From Odoribacter sp. AF15-53 (GTDB lineage Bacteria; Bacteroidota; Bacteroidia; Bacteroidales; Marinifilaceae): DNA of 64,000 nt. Positions 51,630 to 61,193 of this stretch are shown here, one piece after another. Position 1 is the stretch's first letter; each line of letters starts with the position of its first letter. The notes under the pieces are model-generated. The model was not told where the DNA came from. It did no database searches and saw only the letters and a list, made by a program, of their open reading frames with translations. The DNA lies in the NCBI RefSeq assembly GCF_003479425.1, contig NZ_QUHC01000011.1, forward strand, positions 70,008-134,007. Direction: 5' to 3'. The position numbers and the translations under genes were made by a program.

Positions 51630-53417
51630 ATGAAAAAACGGATTATTCAAGTACTCTTCTCTCTACTTCCCTTGTGCATGTATGAAGATATATTCGCACA
51701 AGAAAATAACAAAAGAAACAAAACCCCATGGAGCGGCGTGGTCTCGTTAAATTATGACTTCACGAACAACTTCACGGGAAACATAAATTTAGAATATAAC
51801 CGGGAAAAATGGGATTTACACGTGGATTATTCGGGTCATTCCGACCGGATCGAGATCAGTAGCGAATTATTCCGTATCCCCGTGGGGACATCCATCAAAT
51901 CCTTACAAAAGATCGAAACAGAACAACACCATCTAAGTCATGCTATCGGTTTGCAACTGAACCTTCGTCCTTCTTCCCGCAATCTCTTTTTCGGAGAATT
52001 TAAATTACAATTTCCAAAAATCACGACTAATCAGGATGTGAGTAATAACGGACTAAACGACGGGGTACACTCCACTTATGATGCCCATAACCGAATCGCT
52101 TTCAGCAGAAAAACCATCGAGGGTTCGTTAGCCCACAAATACATATTCGAAGAAAACAAGCATGAATTATCCACAAGCGGAGTTTTTTCCTACACGGAAG
52201 ATTCCCGCCCGGCAACATATCACATAAACGAAATCCTATCACATACCGCAGACGGCAAAGAATCCCCCCGATTTGCCCAACTACAAGCAGATTATCTATA
52301 CACGTTTGCAAACGAAGGACAATTGGAAGCCGGGATTCATTTTTTCTCCAGATGGAATAAAACACGATACTATTTCCACGACAAAGCACAGAATTCGGAA
52401 GAGTGGGTTAATAACCCTAATTTAAATCAAGGGGTAGATCACAGCGAATTCGTTTATTCCGCTTATCTCTCCTATTCCCGGCAATGGGGAGAACAATTCT
52501 CCTGTAAAATAGGACTATATTCGGATTACGACATCAGCCGGACAACACTCTTGCAAACAAACAGGAAAAACAATACAAACCGATTTTATCCCTATCCACG
52601 GTTAACAATCCAATACCACCTTTCGGATCGTCAGGAACTGGCACTCCATTTCAACCGAGAAAGCATCCGGCCGGATTACGTTCAACTCAACCCGTACACG
52701 AACCCGATCGATCCTATCACTTTCGAACGTGGCAATCCTTTTCTACGCCCGGAGATCATGAACCGGATCGCACTCCAATACTCCGTGACGGGTAAACAAG
52801 TACAATTAAACAGCAATCTCTATTTCAAATCCACGGAAAAGTTTATCACACCCGTTGCCCTCACAACAACTCCCGACACGTTAATCATGACCTACACGAA
52901 CGGGGGAATCCAAAACGAAGTGGGTTGGGATATAAATTTACCTGCCCAAATTTTCCCATGGATGTCCCTGACCCCTTCGATCTCGCTTTTACACACGCAT
53001 TCAACCGGAAAATTTCAAGGGATCGACCTTCACGTCGATGATTTCTGCTGGTCCAGCCATGTCGAACTTTCCCTGTTTGCGGGTAAATATACCGAATTTC
53101 AAGCCAGTTTTTCTTACCAATCGGCAACAAAGGTTCCACAATTCAAGGTAGAAGAAAATCATTATCTCGACTTGGCTATCAAACAAGGATTCCTGAAAGA
53201 CAGGCTTCAGGTCAGTTTCTCCATCTCGGACGTGTTCGATACCTCGAAATGGACAGCCCGTTCAAATCAAGGCCCGCTTCGCCTGGAAAATTACAGCAAA
53301 GAAGCCACTCACGCCTATTGGATCGGGTTGACCTTCAATTTCAACTCGTATAGTCTCCGCCCGACAGCCGCAGACTCTCACCCGCAAAAACGTTCGACGA
53401 TTAAAATCGGACAATAA
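51630..53417 (+). CDS. Outer-membrane beta-barrel protein, TonB-receptor-like without plug
   Basis: 595 residues with a signal peptide (about 1-24, cleavage after FAQ). The rest is alternating beta strands as in the barrel of TonB-dependent receptors (OMP_b-brl_3 type): ERGNPFLRPEIMNRIALQYS and SFSISDVFDTSKW are characteristic near the C-terminus. The carboxypeptidase-like domain and the plug domain that normally precede such barrels are missing. The protein is shorter than full receptors (usually 750 or more). It may be a decayed receptor or a specialised barrel. It stands alone, between a MITE-like element and a palindromic repeat. Confidence 0.8.
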   Translation: MKKRIIQVLFSLLPLCMYEDIFAQENNKRNKTPWSGVVSLNYDFTNNFTGNINLEYNREKWDLHVDYSGHSDRIEISSELFRIPVGTSIKSLQKIETEQHHLSHAIGLQLNLRPSSRNLFFGEFKLQFPKITTNQDVSNNGLNDGVHSTYDAHNRIAFSRKTIEGSLAHKYIFEENKHELSTSGVFSYTEDSRPATYHINEILSHTADGKESPRFAQLQADYLYTFANEGQLEAGIHFFSRWNKTRYYFHDKAQNSEEWVNNPNLNQGVDHSEFVYSAYLSYSRQWGEQFSCKIGLYSDYDISRTTLLQTNRKNNTNRFYPYPRLTIQYHLSDRQELALHFNRESIRPDYVQLNPYTNPIDPITFERGNPFLRPEIMNRIALQYSVTGKQVQLNSNLYFKSTEKFITPVALTTTPDTLIMTYTNGGIQNEVGWDINLPAQIFPWMSLTPSISLLHTHSTGKFQGIDLHVDDFCWSSHVELSLFAGKYTEFQASFSYQSATKVPQFKVEENHYLDLAIKQGFLKDRLQVSFSISDVFDTSKWTARSNQGPLRLENYSKEATHAYWIGLTFNFNSYSLRPTAADSHPQKRSTIKIGQ

Positions 53418-53551
53418 AATAGTCCATAAAGTCCATAAAGTCATGGAAGTTTTTCGGACAAAGTAAAACGGCAGCTTAAGCTGCCGTAAAACCAAGCGCC
53501 CGCAGGGTCAAAGACTTTATAAACTTTACAGACCTTATGGACTATTTTATT
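53413..53551 (+). repeat. Palindromic intergenic element, copy 1
   Basis: Arms of tandem AGTCCATAAA/TTTATAAACT-type units (53413-53440 and 53511-53551) enclose a core with CGGCAGCTTAAGCTGCCG and GCGCCCGCAGGGTC. The stop codons of both flanking convergent genes lie within the arms. The element is repeated in inverse orientation at 56742-56895. It probably acts as terminator for both genes. Confidence 0.8.
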
Positions 53552-54392
53552 TCCGATAATCGTAGAACCCGATTCCGGTCTTGCGTCCCAACAAGTTAGC
53601 ACGAACCATTTTCCGTAATAACGGGTGCGGACGGTATTTAGAATCACCGAATTCGTTATACAATACCTCCATGATAGCCAAACATACATCGAGACCTATC
53701 AAATCGCCTAACGCCAAAGGTCCCATCGGGTGGTTGGCTCCTAATTTCATGGCCTCGTCAATCTCTTCCTTCGAAGCAACCCCGTCGGCATAAATACCGA
53801 TTCCCTCGTTTACCATCGGGATCAGGATGCGGTTTACCACGAAGCCGGGAGCTTCGTTCACGCTTACCGGTGTCTTACCGATCTCGGAGGCAATAGCCAT
53901 TACTCTATCGTGTACTTCTTGAGAGGTCAACTGACCTTTAATCACCTCTACCAATTTCATCATCGGTACCGGATTAAAGAAGTGCATCCCGATTACCTGC
54001 TCGGGACGGCTCGTGGCAGCGGCAATCTCGGTGATAGAAAGAGAAGAAGTATTCGTCGCCAGGATAGCTTCCGGTTTGCAGATAGCATCCAACGTTTTGA
54101 ATATTTCATTCTTGGTAGCCATATCCTCGGCAACTACCTCGATAACCAAATCTGCATCTTTGCAATCTTCATAAACCATCGTGTCCTTGATCCGGGCATT
54201 GATCGCATCCTTCTCGGCTGCTTCCATTTTACCTTTCTCTACGAGCTTGGAAAGACTCTTCTCGATAGACTTGTGAGCTTTAGCTAAAGATGCTTCTGAA
54301 CGGCCTTTCAACAAGACGTCATGTCCTGCTTGCGCGAAAGTCTGGGCTATTCCATTACCCATTGTTCCTGTTCCTACAACGCAAATTTTCAT
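53547..54392 (-). CDS. hbd: 3-hydroxybutyryl-CoA dehydrogenase
   Basis: 281 residues, the usual length. NAD-binding GTGTMGNGIAQTFAQAGH, catalytic histidine in GMHFFNPVPMMKLVEVI, and the C-terminal NHPMGPLALGDLIGLDVCLA. It reduces acetoacetyl-CoA to 3-hydroxybutyryl-CoA. It lies 39 bp behind crt on the same strand, so both form an operon. With thiolase and Bcd-EtfAB from the lysine operon this completes the acetyl-CoA route to butyrate. Confidence 0.95.
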   Translation of the reverse strand: MKICVVGTGTMGNGIAQTFAQAGHDVLLKGRSEASLAKAHKSIEKSLSKLVEKGKMEAAEKDAINARIKDTMVYEDCKDADLVIEVVAEDMATKNEIFKTLDAICKPEAILATNTSSLSITEIAAATSRPEQVIGMHFFNPVPMMKLVEVIKGQLTSQEVHDRVMAIASEIGKTPVSVNEAPGFVVNRILIPMVNEGIGIYADGVASKEEIDEAMKLGANHPMGPLALGDLIGLDVCLAIMEVLYNEFGDSKYRPHPLLRKMVRANLLGRKTGIGFYDYRK

Positions 54393-54431
54393 TTTATCCC
54401 CAAAATTAGTTTATTATAAATTAGTTTCCTC

Positions 54432-55226
54432 TTATTTCTTTTTGAAGTTGGCAGCCTTCTTACCCAGGAAAGCCTGCATCCCCTCTTTCTGATCCTCGGT
54501 TGAAAAACAAAGGCCAAACAAATCACTCTCGATCGAGATACCCGTGTCGATATCGGTCTCTATCCCCCGGTTGATCGCTTCTTTAGCATAACGCACGGCT
54601 AGCGGGGCCTTCGAAGTGATTTTCTTTGCCATAGCCATACACTCGTCCATCAAAGCATCCGGCTCGACAACCTTGTTTACCAGACCGATACGATAGGCTT
54701 CCTCGGCAACGATCACGTCGGCCGTGTAAATCAACTCTTTCGCTTTTCCCAAGCCCACGATGCGCGGCAAACGTTGTGTACCGGAAAATCCAGGGGTTAT
54801 ACCAAGTCCAACTTCCGGCTGACCGAATTTAGCTTTAGCCGAAGCGATACGAATGTCACAAGCCATGGCCAATTCACAACCGCCCCCCAAAGCGAAACCA
54901 TTCACACCGGCAATAACAACCTTGTTCAGCAATTCTATTTTACGAAAAACGGCAGCCCCCAACTCCCCGAAAGCCTTTCCTTCTACCGCATTCAACGTGC
55001 TCATCTGGGAAATATCCGCTCCCGCAACAAACGAACGTCCCTCGCCCGTGAGAATCACCACGTCAATACTATCATCCTCGCTTATTGCCGTAAAAGCAGC
55101 ATCCAATTCTTTCAATATCACGGAATTCAACGCATTTAATGCCTCCGGATTATTAATTTTTACCGTACAAATATTGTCTTGCTTTTCTACTATTAGTTTC
55201 GTATACGTCATAGCTTTACATTTCAT
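54432..55226 (-). CDS. crt: Crotonase (3-hydroxybutyryl-CoA dehydratase)
   Basis: 264 residues from the ATG at 55226 (MKCKAMTYTK), chosen because GGAGGT stands about 8 bases upstream; an in-frame ATG at 55265 lies before that site. Oxyanion and catalytic regions: GRSFVAGADISQM, GVNGFALGGGCELAMACDIR, and KAKFGQPEVGLGITPGFSGT with the active glutamates. It interconverts 3-hydroxybutyryl-CoA and crotonyl-CoA. It is divergent from the marC gene, whose promoter lies within its first codons and leader. Confidence 0.93.
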   Translation of the reverse strand: MKCKAMTYTKLIVEKQDNICTVKINNPEALNALNSVILKELDAAFTAISEDDSIDVVILTGEGRSFVAGADISQMSTLNAVEGKAFGELGAAVFRKIELLNKVVIAGVNGFALGGGCELAMACDIRIASAKAKFGQPEVGLGITPGFSGTQRLPRIVGLGKAKELIYTADVIVAEEAYRIGLVNKVVEPDALMDECMAMAKKITSKAPLAVRYAKEAINRGIETDIDTGISIESDLFGLCFSTEDQKEGMQAFLGKKAANFKKK

Positions 55227-55257
55227 TTTGATAACACCTCCGATTTCCTTATCTTTG
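55227..55257 (+). promoter_or_regulatory. Promoter for the MarC gene
   Basis: TTTG (55227-55230), 19 bases, TATCTTTG (55250-55257): a full Bacteroidetes consensus. The start point should be near 55264, 40 bases before the ATG. It overlaps the leader of crt on the other strand. Confidence 0.8.
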
Positions 55258-55303
55258 CACTTCAAAAATAACCTTTAATTGAGAATTAACCAATCTTTTT
55301 GAT

Positions 55304-55900
55304 ATGAGTTTTTCCGATATTAATATTCAAGAACTTGCAAGCGCTTTCATGGTTTTATTTGCCGTTATCGACATCACGGGAGCGGTACCTATCGTTAACG
55401 ACATGCAAAATAACGGACACAAAATTAGCGCCATGAAAGCCGCCTTGGCTTCATATATTCTCCTTGTAGCCTTCCTATTTGTAGGGGACGGATTGCTCAA
55501 CCTGTTTAGCGTGGATATTTCTTCTTTCGCCGTGGCAGGTTCTCTCGTTATATTCGTGCTGGCCGTGGAGATGATTTTTGGAATCCCGATTTTCAAAAAC
55601 GACAGCCCGTCAGGCACGGCATCCATCGTTCCGCTGGTCTTCCCGCTTATTGTCGGTGCCGGAACGTTAACCACCATACTGGCTCTACGGGCAGAATATC
55701 ATATTATAAACATCATTATCGCCCTTACACTAAACATCATCGTGGTTTATTTCGTCTTAAAGAATGTTTCTCTGGTAGAAAAAATATTCGGAAAGGGTGG
55801 CGTTTACATCCTACGTAAATTTCTAGGAATTATCCTTCTTGCCATTTCCGTGAAACTATTTACCAGCAACTTGACCTCCTTGATTGATATTTTTAAATAA
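55304..55900 (+). CDS. MarC-family integral membrane protein
   Basis: 198 residues with six membrane helices. LFAVIDITGAVPIVNDM near the N-terminus and FPLIVGAGTLTTIL in the middle are typical of the MarC/SNG1 family. The family is often called a multiple-antibiotic-resistance protein, but transport function is unproven. It has its own promoter and terminator. Confidence 0.92.
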   Translation: MSFSDINIQELASAFMVLFAVIDITGAVPIVNDMQNNGHKISAMKAALASYILLVAFLFVGDGLLNLFSVDISSFAVAGSLVIFVLAVEMIFGIPIFKNDSPSGTASIVPLVFPLIVGAGTLTTILALRAEYHIINIIIALTLNIIVVYFVLKNVSLVEKIFGKGGVYILRKFLGIILLAISVKLFTSNLTSLIDIFK

Positions 55901-55922
55901 GAGGCCCGAAAGCCTCTTTAAT
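55899..55922 (+). terminator. Terminator after the MarC gene
   Basis: AAGAGGC, CCGAAA, GCCTCTTT, then AATTGTT. Confidence 0.8.
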
Positions 55923-55923
55923 T

Positions 55924-55999
55924 GTTGCAAGTTACAAGTTAAATCCCGTACAGTAACCTGTAACTTGCAGAGCGTAGCTCAACCTGTAACTTGTAACAA
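55924..55999 (+). repeat. CCTGTAACTTGCA-type repeat, second locus
   Basis: TGCAAGTTACAAGTT, CCTGTAACTTGCA and CAACCTGTAACTTGTAAC alternate in both orientations around GAGCGTAGCTC. It is related to 32310-32353. Confidence 0.6.
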
Positions 56000-56003
56000 A
56001 TCG

Positions 56004-56654
56004 CTATCTACAATAGCGATTTATATAAGCATTAACACTCGTAACACCCAAAGATTTAGCTTTTCGCCAATCGGCACAAGCCTCTTTACGTTTCCCGGTG
56101 CTGAAATAAGCAATTCCCCGGTTCGCGTAGATTGCCCCGCTTTCCTTGTTCAATTTAAGAGAATAGGTATAATCCGGAATGGCTTTTTCAAATTCTCGTT
56201 GTTTCAAATAACAGTTTCCCCGATTCAAATAGTAGGCATATACCAGCTCGTAGTCCTCCCCGTTTTTCTTGGAATATTGAATAGCCAAGGAATATTCTTT
56301 TATCGCGGCTGCAAAATTCTGCTGATTTTGATATATGTTCCCCAAATAATAACAAAGTTCATCATCTTCCTCAAAGATCGTCTTTCCCTTTATCAGGTAC
56401 TCTTTTAACAAAGAAATCTGATTCGTATGAGTACAAGCCGTATTCAAGGAAGAATAAACCTCTCGCAATTTTGGATTTAGCCGATTCGCGGCAATTAGTT
56501 TTTGCACGGCGTCCTTATAATTCCCGTTTTCAATATCAGCATTCGCTTCATTCAATAGCTCGATTGGCCTATTGACGGCACCCATATCCACCTGACCTGA
56601 CGCAATTTTAGTTACAGCAATCAAGGTCATCAATAAAAAAGTGACTCTTCTCAT
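56004..56654 (-). CDS. Exported TPR-repeat protein
   Basis: 216 residues with a signal peptide (about 1-20). Three to four TPR units are visible (IENGNYKDAVQKLIAANRLN; NRGNCYLKQREFEKAIPDYT; YANRGIAYFSTGKRKEACAD). It is probably periplasmic and involved in protein contacts. No operon partner is evident. The 3' end adjoins a small hairpin (AATCGCTAT...ATAGCGATT). Confidence 0.85.
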   Translation of the reverse strand: MRRVTFLLMTLIAVTKIASGQVDMGAVNRPIELLNEANADIENGNYKDAVQKLIAANRLNPKLREVYSSLNTACTHTNQISLLKEYLIKGKTIFEEDDELCYYLGNIYQNQQNFAAAIKEYSLAIQYSKKNGEDYELVYAYYLNRGNCYLKQREFEKAIPDYTYSLKLNKESGAIYANRGIAYFSTGKRKEACADWRKAKSLGVTSVNAYINRYCR

Positions 56655-56741
56655 AATTTGGATCGCTAAATTAGTGTTTGTGTGTTTCGAATCCCAAAAA
56701 TAATGAAAAGGAATTAAAAAGCAAATGCAATGACGTGAAAA

Positions 56742-56895
56742 AGTCTATAAGGTTTATAAGGTTCATAAAGTTTATAAAGTCGATGGACCCTTGCAGGGCG
56801 CTTTGTTCGCGGCAGTTAGACTGCCGTTTAACACCGTCCGAAGGACTCCCGTAACCTTATAAACTTTATAAACCTTACAAACTTTATGAACTCAT
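56742..56895 (-). repeat. Palindromic intergenic element, copy 2
   Basis: Arms of TTTATAAGGTTCATAAAGTT-type units flank a core GACCCTTGCAGGGCGC, CGGCAGTTAGACTGCCG. The core equals that of copy 1 (53413-53551) read on the other strand, with a few substitutions. It lies immediately after the stop of the porin gene. Confidence 0.8.
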
Positions 56896-56897
56896 TC

Positions 56898-58253
56898 CTA
56901 GAACGATACCATCAAGCGCATCTGTAACTGATGAAAGTTCTTATCCAGAGGGAAATAAACATTCTTCAAATTACTGTACTGGTATTCGCCCATCACCTTT
57001 ATATATTGATTAAACGTGTAGTTCACGCCAATCGTGGCCGCATGTAATCTACCACCACCAATACTGGTTGACACGGGAGGATAGTCAGATACTACTCCAT
57101 CGGGATAAAATTTCTGTTTACCGATCAAGAAAAAATCACCATTATTGATATCATTCAAATCGGTATAACTATAACGGGCAACAATCTCCAACGCCCCGTT
57201 GTCATTACATCCCTTCAACAAACCGTACTCGTCATCATAACCGTAACCATTTCCACGGATCAAGTATCCCATTTCCACGTAAGCACCTTGGAAATCAGAA
57301 CTTCTCATGGGATTCCCGGCCTTCCATGAATCCAATGTCGTCCAACTCCAAACACCTCCCAATTGGCTTTCGAACAACTGTTCGTCCGGACGTTTCTTAT
57401 AAATCTTTTTATAAATATACTCTCCTCGCATAAACATATTACTCGACACAACCAAAAATTCCGGTCCTACCGTAATCGTATTTTTAGCCCAAGGCACCTC
57501 CGCGTTCAAGAATTTCGTCGTGCCATCCACGTAAGTCTGCATATTCGATTCCAGATCAATCTCGGTCTTGAAAATATTATTTTCCACCTCTCCCGTATTT
57601 ATCCTCCCGTAACGGAAAGAAGCTCCCACGTGTAAAGTAACAAACTCGTCATTGATCGGTTTGTATAACCAACGCCCGCTAAGACTCACGCCCTGGAAAC
57701 CGGAAAGCTGGTCATTATACTTGTTCTCGGCAAAAATTCCTTGATCGGCAAAAAATCGTGCATCATAATACTTGTAGGTAATACCCAACGCACGCCCAGC
57801 AGACAAGGCCATCGCTGGAGCTGCACGTGAAATAAAGTGATAGTTATACAAACTTTCGTTCAGACTCATACTTGACGGCTCGTTGAAATACCCGGCCTTC
57901 AAACTATGAATCCCGTAAGGAGACTCACAAAAATTGTATCTTACAAAAAGATTCTTCTGCTTGAATGTTCCTTTTGAAAAATCGAAATCAGCATAAAAAT
58001 AAAGCTGACGATAAGTCAACGAAGTACGAATACGCGCATCCGTGATAGCCGCACCCGACTTCATCGGCGTGTACTCCGAATGATAATAAGCCACATCGGC
58101 AAACAATCGAGCCCCGGCCGTGAAACGGATTCCTTTATCCTTATTGATATATTGCAAAAGAGGATTGGCGACATCCTCGGCTTGAGCTTTCACCATATTA
58201 GACGACAACACGAGAGCGACTAATATTACAGGGAATAATATATATTTTTTCAT
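56898..58253 (-). CDS. Phosphate-selective porin O/P-like outer-membrane protein
   Basis: About 451 residues from the ATG at 58253 (MKKYILFPVI), which gives a good signal peptide ending in VKAQA; an ATG at 58265 is also possible. The beta-barrel strands have family features: KDKGIRFTAGARLFADVAYY at the start and a C-terminal aromatic residue (LMVSF). It is 12-24 bp behind glpQ in the same operon, so it likely lets glycerophosphodiesters or glycerol-3-phosphate through the outer membrane. Confidence 0.83.
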   Translation of the reverse strand: MKKYILFPVILVALVLSSNMVKAQAEDVANPLLQYINKDKGIRFTAGARLFADVAYYHSEYTPMKSGAAITDARIRTSLTYRQLYFYADFDFSKGTFKQKNLFVRYNFCESPYGIHSLKAGYFNEPSSMSLNESLYNYHFISRAAPAMALSAGRALGITYKYYDARFFADQGIFAENKYNDQLSGFQGVSLSGRWLYKPINDEFVTLHVGASFRYGRINTGEVENNIFKTEIDLESNMQTYVDGTTKFLNAEVPWAKNTITVGPEFLVVSSNMFMRGEYIYKKIYKKRPDEQLFESQLGGVWSWTTLDSWKAGNPMRSSDFQGAYVEMGYLIRGNGYGYDDEYGLLKGCNDNGALEIVARYSYTDLNDINNGDFFLIGKQKFYPDGVVSDYPPVSTSIGGGRLHAATIGVNYTFNQYIKVMGEYQYSNLKNVYFPLDKNFHQLQMRLMVSF

Positions 58254-58277
58254 ACTGGTCTGCATTTAAATCTATTA

Positions 58278-59699
58278 TTAGTATCCTAATCTTTCCAACA
58301 CTTCCTTCGCATCAACTAACGTCTCGGATGCAGGACTCTTTCTCCAGCCTTGGGTAATCATGTAATTGATACTCATATCCGAGTGATTCGTGAACAACGC
58401 ATCCAGATAAGGAGCCTTATACTTTCCATCAATCTCGACACCGAAATTGTATTGTCCGAAATATTTCGCCATCTGATCGTACGTATCAAACGTGTAAGGA
58501 TGATTCTTCATTCCTGACTTGTGAATCAGATAGTCCTGCCAGGGTTGGTTCAACTCCGGGTAATCGTTGGGTGCTCCCGCAATACACGGTCCGATAAAAT
58601 GAGCCTTGTACTTCACCCCCAAATTAATGAAAGAAGCATAACCGAGAGGATCGTCATAAGTGATATCCGTCGCTCCCGTACCTTTCCACAGCAAGAAACA
58701 CATCGGAACCTGTCCCTTGAAATGCTCTGCCACCCGGACCAAGCTTTCAAGCGAGAAAGTCTGAAGAATAACCTTTCCATTCGTGTTACCCGTGTTCACT
58801 TTCCCCCCCACATAAAATGGTGTATTTTCCGGTTCCGGCTGGGTAATGATATTCATTCCCAAACGATCCAATTCCTTGTAAACAATTTCTTCAAAACCGG
58901 TGGGATTCAACCACGGCTCCTTGAATTCAATATAAATTCCCGGACGGTTCCCCGTATCTTTCGGATCATCCATATACTCGAATGTATACTTGATCACGTC
59001 GGCTGTACCACTCAAACTCTTGATCTTCTCCCCGGTCTTCTCTCCCATCGTGTATACCCGTTTGCCATCAGCGTCACGCTTCAACATCTTCCCTTTGGAA
59101 TAGGCAACAAGATCTTCCAACGTCGAAATATATTGATGTTGCTCCGAAAAACTAGGCCTAGCCTGCTCTATACTCGTCTCGTTAAACCAAGTTCCGGCAT
59201 CCAACATCATCAACTCCTCGTAAGTGTAATAAGCCGGAAGATTCGGGACAAAGTTCTTGGCATCCACCTTCACCAACGAATCAGCCTGCTCCTCCGTGTA
59301 CCCGATTCTCTCGTAGTATTTTTTCCGAATCTCGTAAGGAATTGTCTCCCCGAACACGTTCTCGATATTCGTGGTTCGTTTCAGATTGTCATCATGCAAG
59401 GCCAGCACGACCCCATCCTTGGAAACCTGCATATCACATTCCAAATAATCAGCACCGATCTCTCGTGCCCAACGATAAGCCGCCTCGGTCTCCTCGGGAG
59501 TCCAGAACGTTGATCCCCGGTGTGCAACAACAGCGTACTCCGGCACGTAATCCTGAACCTTGATCATATCGGGAGTCAAATGATCCAACTCAACGCGGTC
59601 TACATCGACATTTATGTTGTTGAATTTCTGATCTTCACACGACATGACCAAGGTGATTAACCCGCATGCCACTGCTGCATGAAAAAACTGTTTAATCAT
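58278..59699 (-). CDS. glpQ: Glycerophosphodiester phosphodiesterase, lipoprotein
   Basis: 473 residues. It has a lipoprotein signal (LITLVMSC, cysteine near residue 21), so the protein is membrane-anchored in the periplasm. GDPD active-site motifs: YAVVAHRGSTFWTPEETEAA, ADYLECDMQVSKDGVVLALH, and YIEFKEPW. It splits glycerophosphodiesters into an alcohol and glycerol-3-phosphate. It lies between glpT and the porin gene, on the same strand. Confidence 0.93.
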   Translation of the reverse strand: MIKQFFHAAVACGLITLVMSCEDQKFNNINVDVDRVELDHLTPDMIKVQDYVPEYAVVAHRGSTFWTPEETEAAYRWAREIGADYLECDMQVSKDGVVLALHDDNLKRTTNIENVFGETIPYEIRKKYYERIGYTEEQADSLVKVDAKNFVPNLPAYYTYEELMMLDAGTWFNETSIEQARPSFSEQHQYISTLEDLVAYSKGKMLKRDADGKRVYTMGEKTGEKIKSLSGTADVIKYTFEYMDDPKDTGNRPGIYIEFKEPWLNPTGFEEIVYKELDRLGMNIITQPEPENTPFYVGGKVNTGNTNGKVILQTFSLESLVRVAEHFKGQVPMCFLLWKGTGATDITYDDPLGYASFINLGVKYKAHFIGPCIAGAPNDYPELNQPWQDYLIHKSGMKNHPYTFDTYDQMAKYFGQYNFGVEIDGKYKAPYLDALFTNHSDMSINYMITQGWRKSPASETLVDAKEVLERLGY

Positions 59700-59719
59700 A
59701 ATTTTGAATTTTAGAGCGA

Positions 59720-61072
59720 TTAATGTTTGTTAGTATTACTCTCTTTCACTAAATATTGTTCTTCTTTCACTGTAAATGCCGTAAAAATAAATGCCAGAGC
59801 ACAGGCGCTCAACAGGATGATAAAACTCCAATTCCAGCCTAAATGTTCCACCACGTATCCTAACATTATATTTGCTAACAACGCCGTTCCAAAAAAGTAA
59901 CCGAAGAATCCGGTCAACCCGGCAGCCGTACCTGCCGCTTTCTTAGGTGCCAAATCAAGAGCATGTACCCCGATCAGCATCACAGGCCCGTAAATCAGGA
60001 ATCCGATAGCAATCAGACATATACTATCCATCACAAGATTATGTTCCGTTTGCCAATATATAAACACGAACACGGCCACCAGCACCATATATATCATCGT
60101 GGTAATCGCCCTCCGTCCTTTAAACACGTAGTCACTCACGATACCGCAAATAATCGTACCGGGAATAGCCGCGATCTCGTAAGCCGAATAAATCCAACCC
60201 ACCGTACCGCCATCATACCCTTTCACATCTTTCAAATAAGTCGGGGCCCAATCCAATACCCCGTACCTTACCAGGTAAATAAAAGCATTCGCAACAGCGA
60301 TATACCACAATATCTTATTATTCAAAACGTACTTGAAAAAAATCTCTTTAGCCGTCAACTCCTCTTCCGACTTGGCACTATAATTCTTCGGATAATCATT
60401 ACGATATTCTTCGATAGGCGGCAACCCGCACGATTGCGGGGTATCCCGGATAAGAATAAAAGAAATAACCACGATCACAAGAGCGACAACAGCCGGGAAA
60501 ACGAATGTCGCAGACTGCCACGATCCGAACCAAACCAAACCCACCGAGAACATGATCCCGACCAAACTTCCCCCCACGTTATGGGCTACATTCCAGATCG
60601 ACATCTTCGTCCCTCGTTCTTTCAACGAGAACCAGTGCGTCATCACCCGCCCGCAAGGAGGCCATCCCATCCCCTGGAACCAACCGATCAAAAATTGCGT
60701 GATAAACATCATCACGATCGAGGAAATTCCCGCACTCGTACCCAAAAACAAGGTGACAAGAGCCGACAATAACAACCCTAACGGTAAAAACTTACGGGCA
60801 CTACTTCGGTCGGAAACCCCACCCATCAAAAACTTTGATATACCGTAAGCAATAGCATTAGCTGAAAGAGCTACCCCCAAATCTCCTTTATCAAACCCCA
60901 GCTCCTGCAGATAAGGCATAGCTAGGGTAAAATTCTTCCGTACTAAATAATACCCCGCATACCCGATGAAAATACCAAGAAAAACCTGCAAACGTAACCT
61001 TTTATACGTCGGGTCTATTTTTTCTTTTGGCAACAAGGGCTTATGAGGCTCAGGCTTCAGAAAACTCCACAT
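59720..61072 (-). CDS. glpT: Glycerol-3-phosphate transporter (MFS, OPA family)
   Basis: 450 residues, twelve membrane helices. GYAGYYLVRKNFTLAMPYLQ and GWFQGMGWPPCGRVMTHWF are hallmark regions of organophosphate:phosphate antiporters. It should import glycerol-3-phosphate in exchange for phosphate. It is 20 bp before glpQ. Confidence 0.94.
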   Translation of the reverse strand: MWSFLKPEPHKPLLPKEKIDPTYKRLRLQVFLGIFIGYAGYYLVRKNFTLAMPYLQELGFDKGDLGVALSANAIAYGISKFLMGGVSDRSSARKFLPLGLLLSALVTLFLGTSAGISSIVMMFITQFLIGWFQGMGWPPCGRVMTHWFSLKERGTKMSIWNVAHNVGGSLVGIMFSVGLVWFGSWQSATFVFPAVVALVIVVISFILIRDTPQSCGLPPIEEYRNDYPKNYSAKSEEELTAKEIFFKYVLNNKILWYIAVANAFIYLVRYGVLDWAPTYLKDVKGYDGGTVGWIYSAYEIAAIPGTIICGIVSDYVFKGRRAITTMIYMVLVAVFVFIYWQTEHNLVMDSICLIAIGFLIYGPVMLIGVHALDLAPKKAAGTAAGLTGFFGYFFGTALLANIMLGYVVEHLGWNWSFIILLSACALAFIFTAFTVKEEQYLVKESNTNKH

Positions 61073-61166
61073 GATACTAATTTTTGATTAATTTATATTG
61101 ATTATAAGTTGACTATTGAAAACGTTTTCATTCCTACGCGTCACGTTTCTCACATGAAATACACCG

Positions 61167-61193
61167 GGCTAAAATCAAAGTATGATTTTAGCC
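61167..61193 (-). promoter_or_regulatory. Perfect hairpin over the glpD stop codon
   Basis: GGCTAAAATC, seven-base loop, GATTTTAGCC. It spans the last codons and stop of glpD. No T-run follows on the minus strand, so it is likely an mRNA stability or processing element between glpD and glpT. Confidence 0.5.

Noticed and set aside
61167..61193. Terminator between glpD and glpT
   Set aside because: The hairpin is perfect but no T-run follows on the minus strand and the operon clearly continues.
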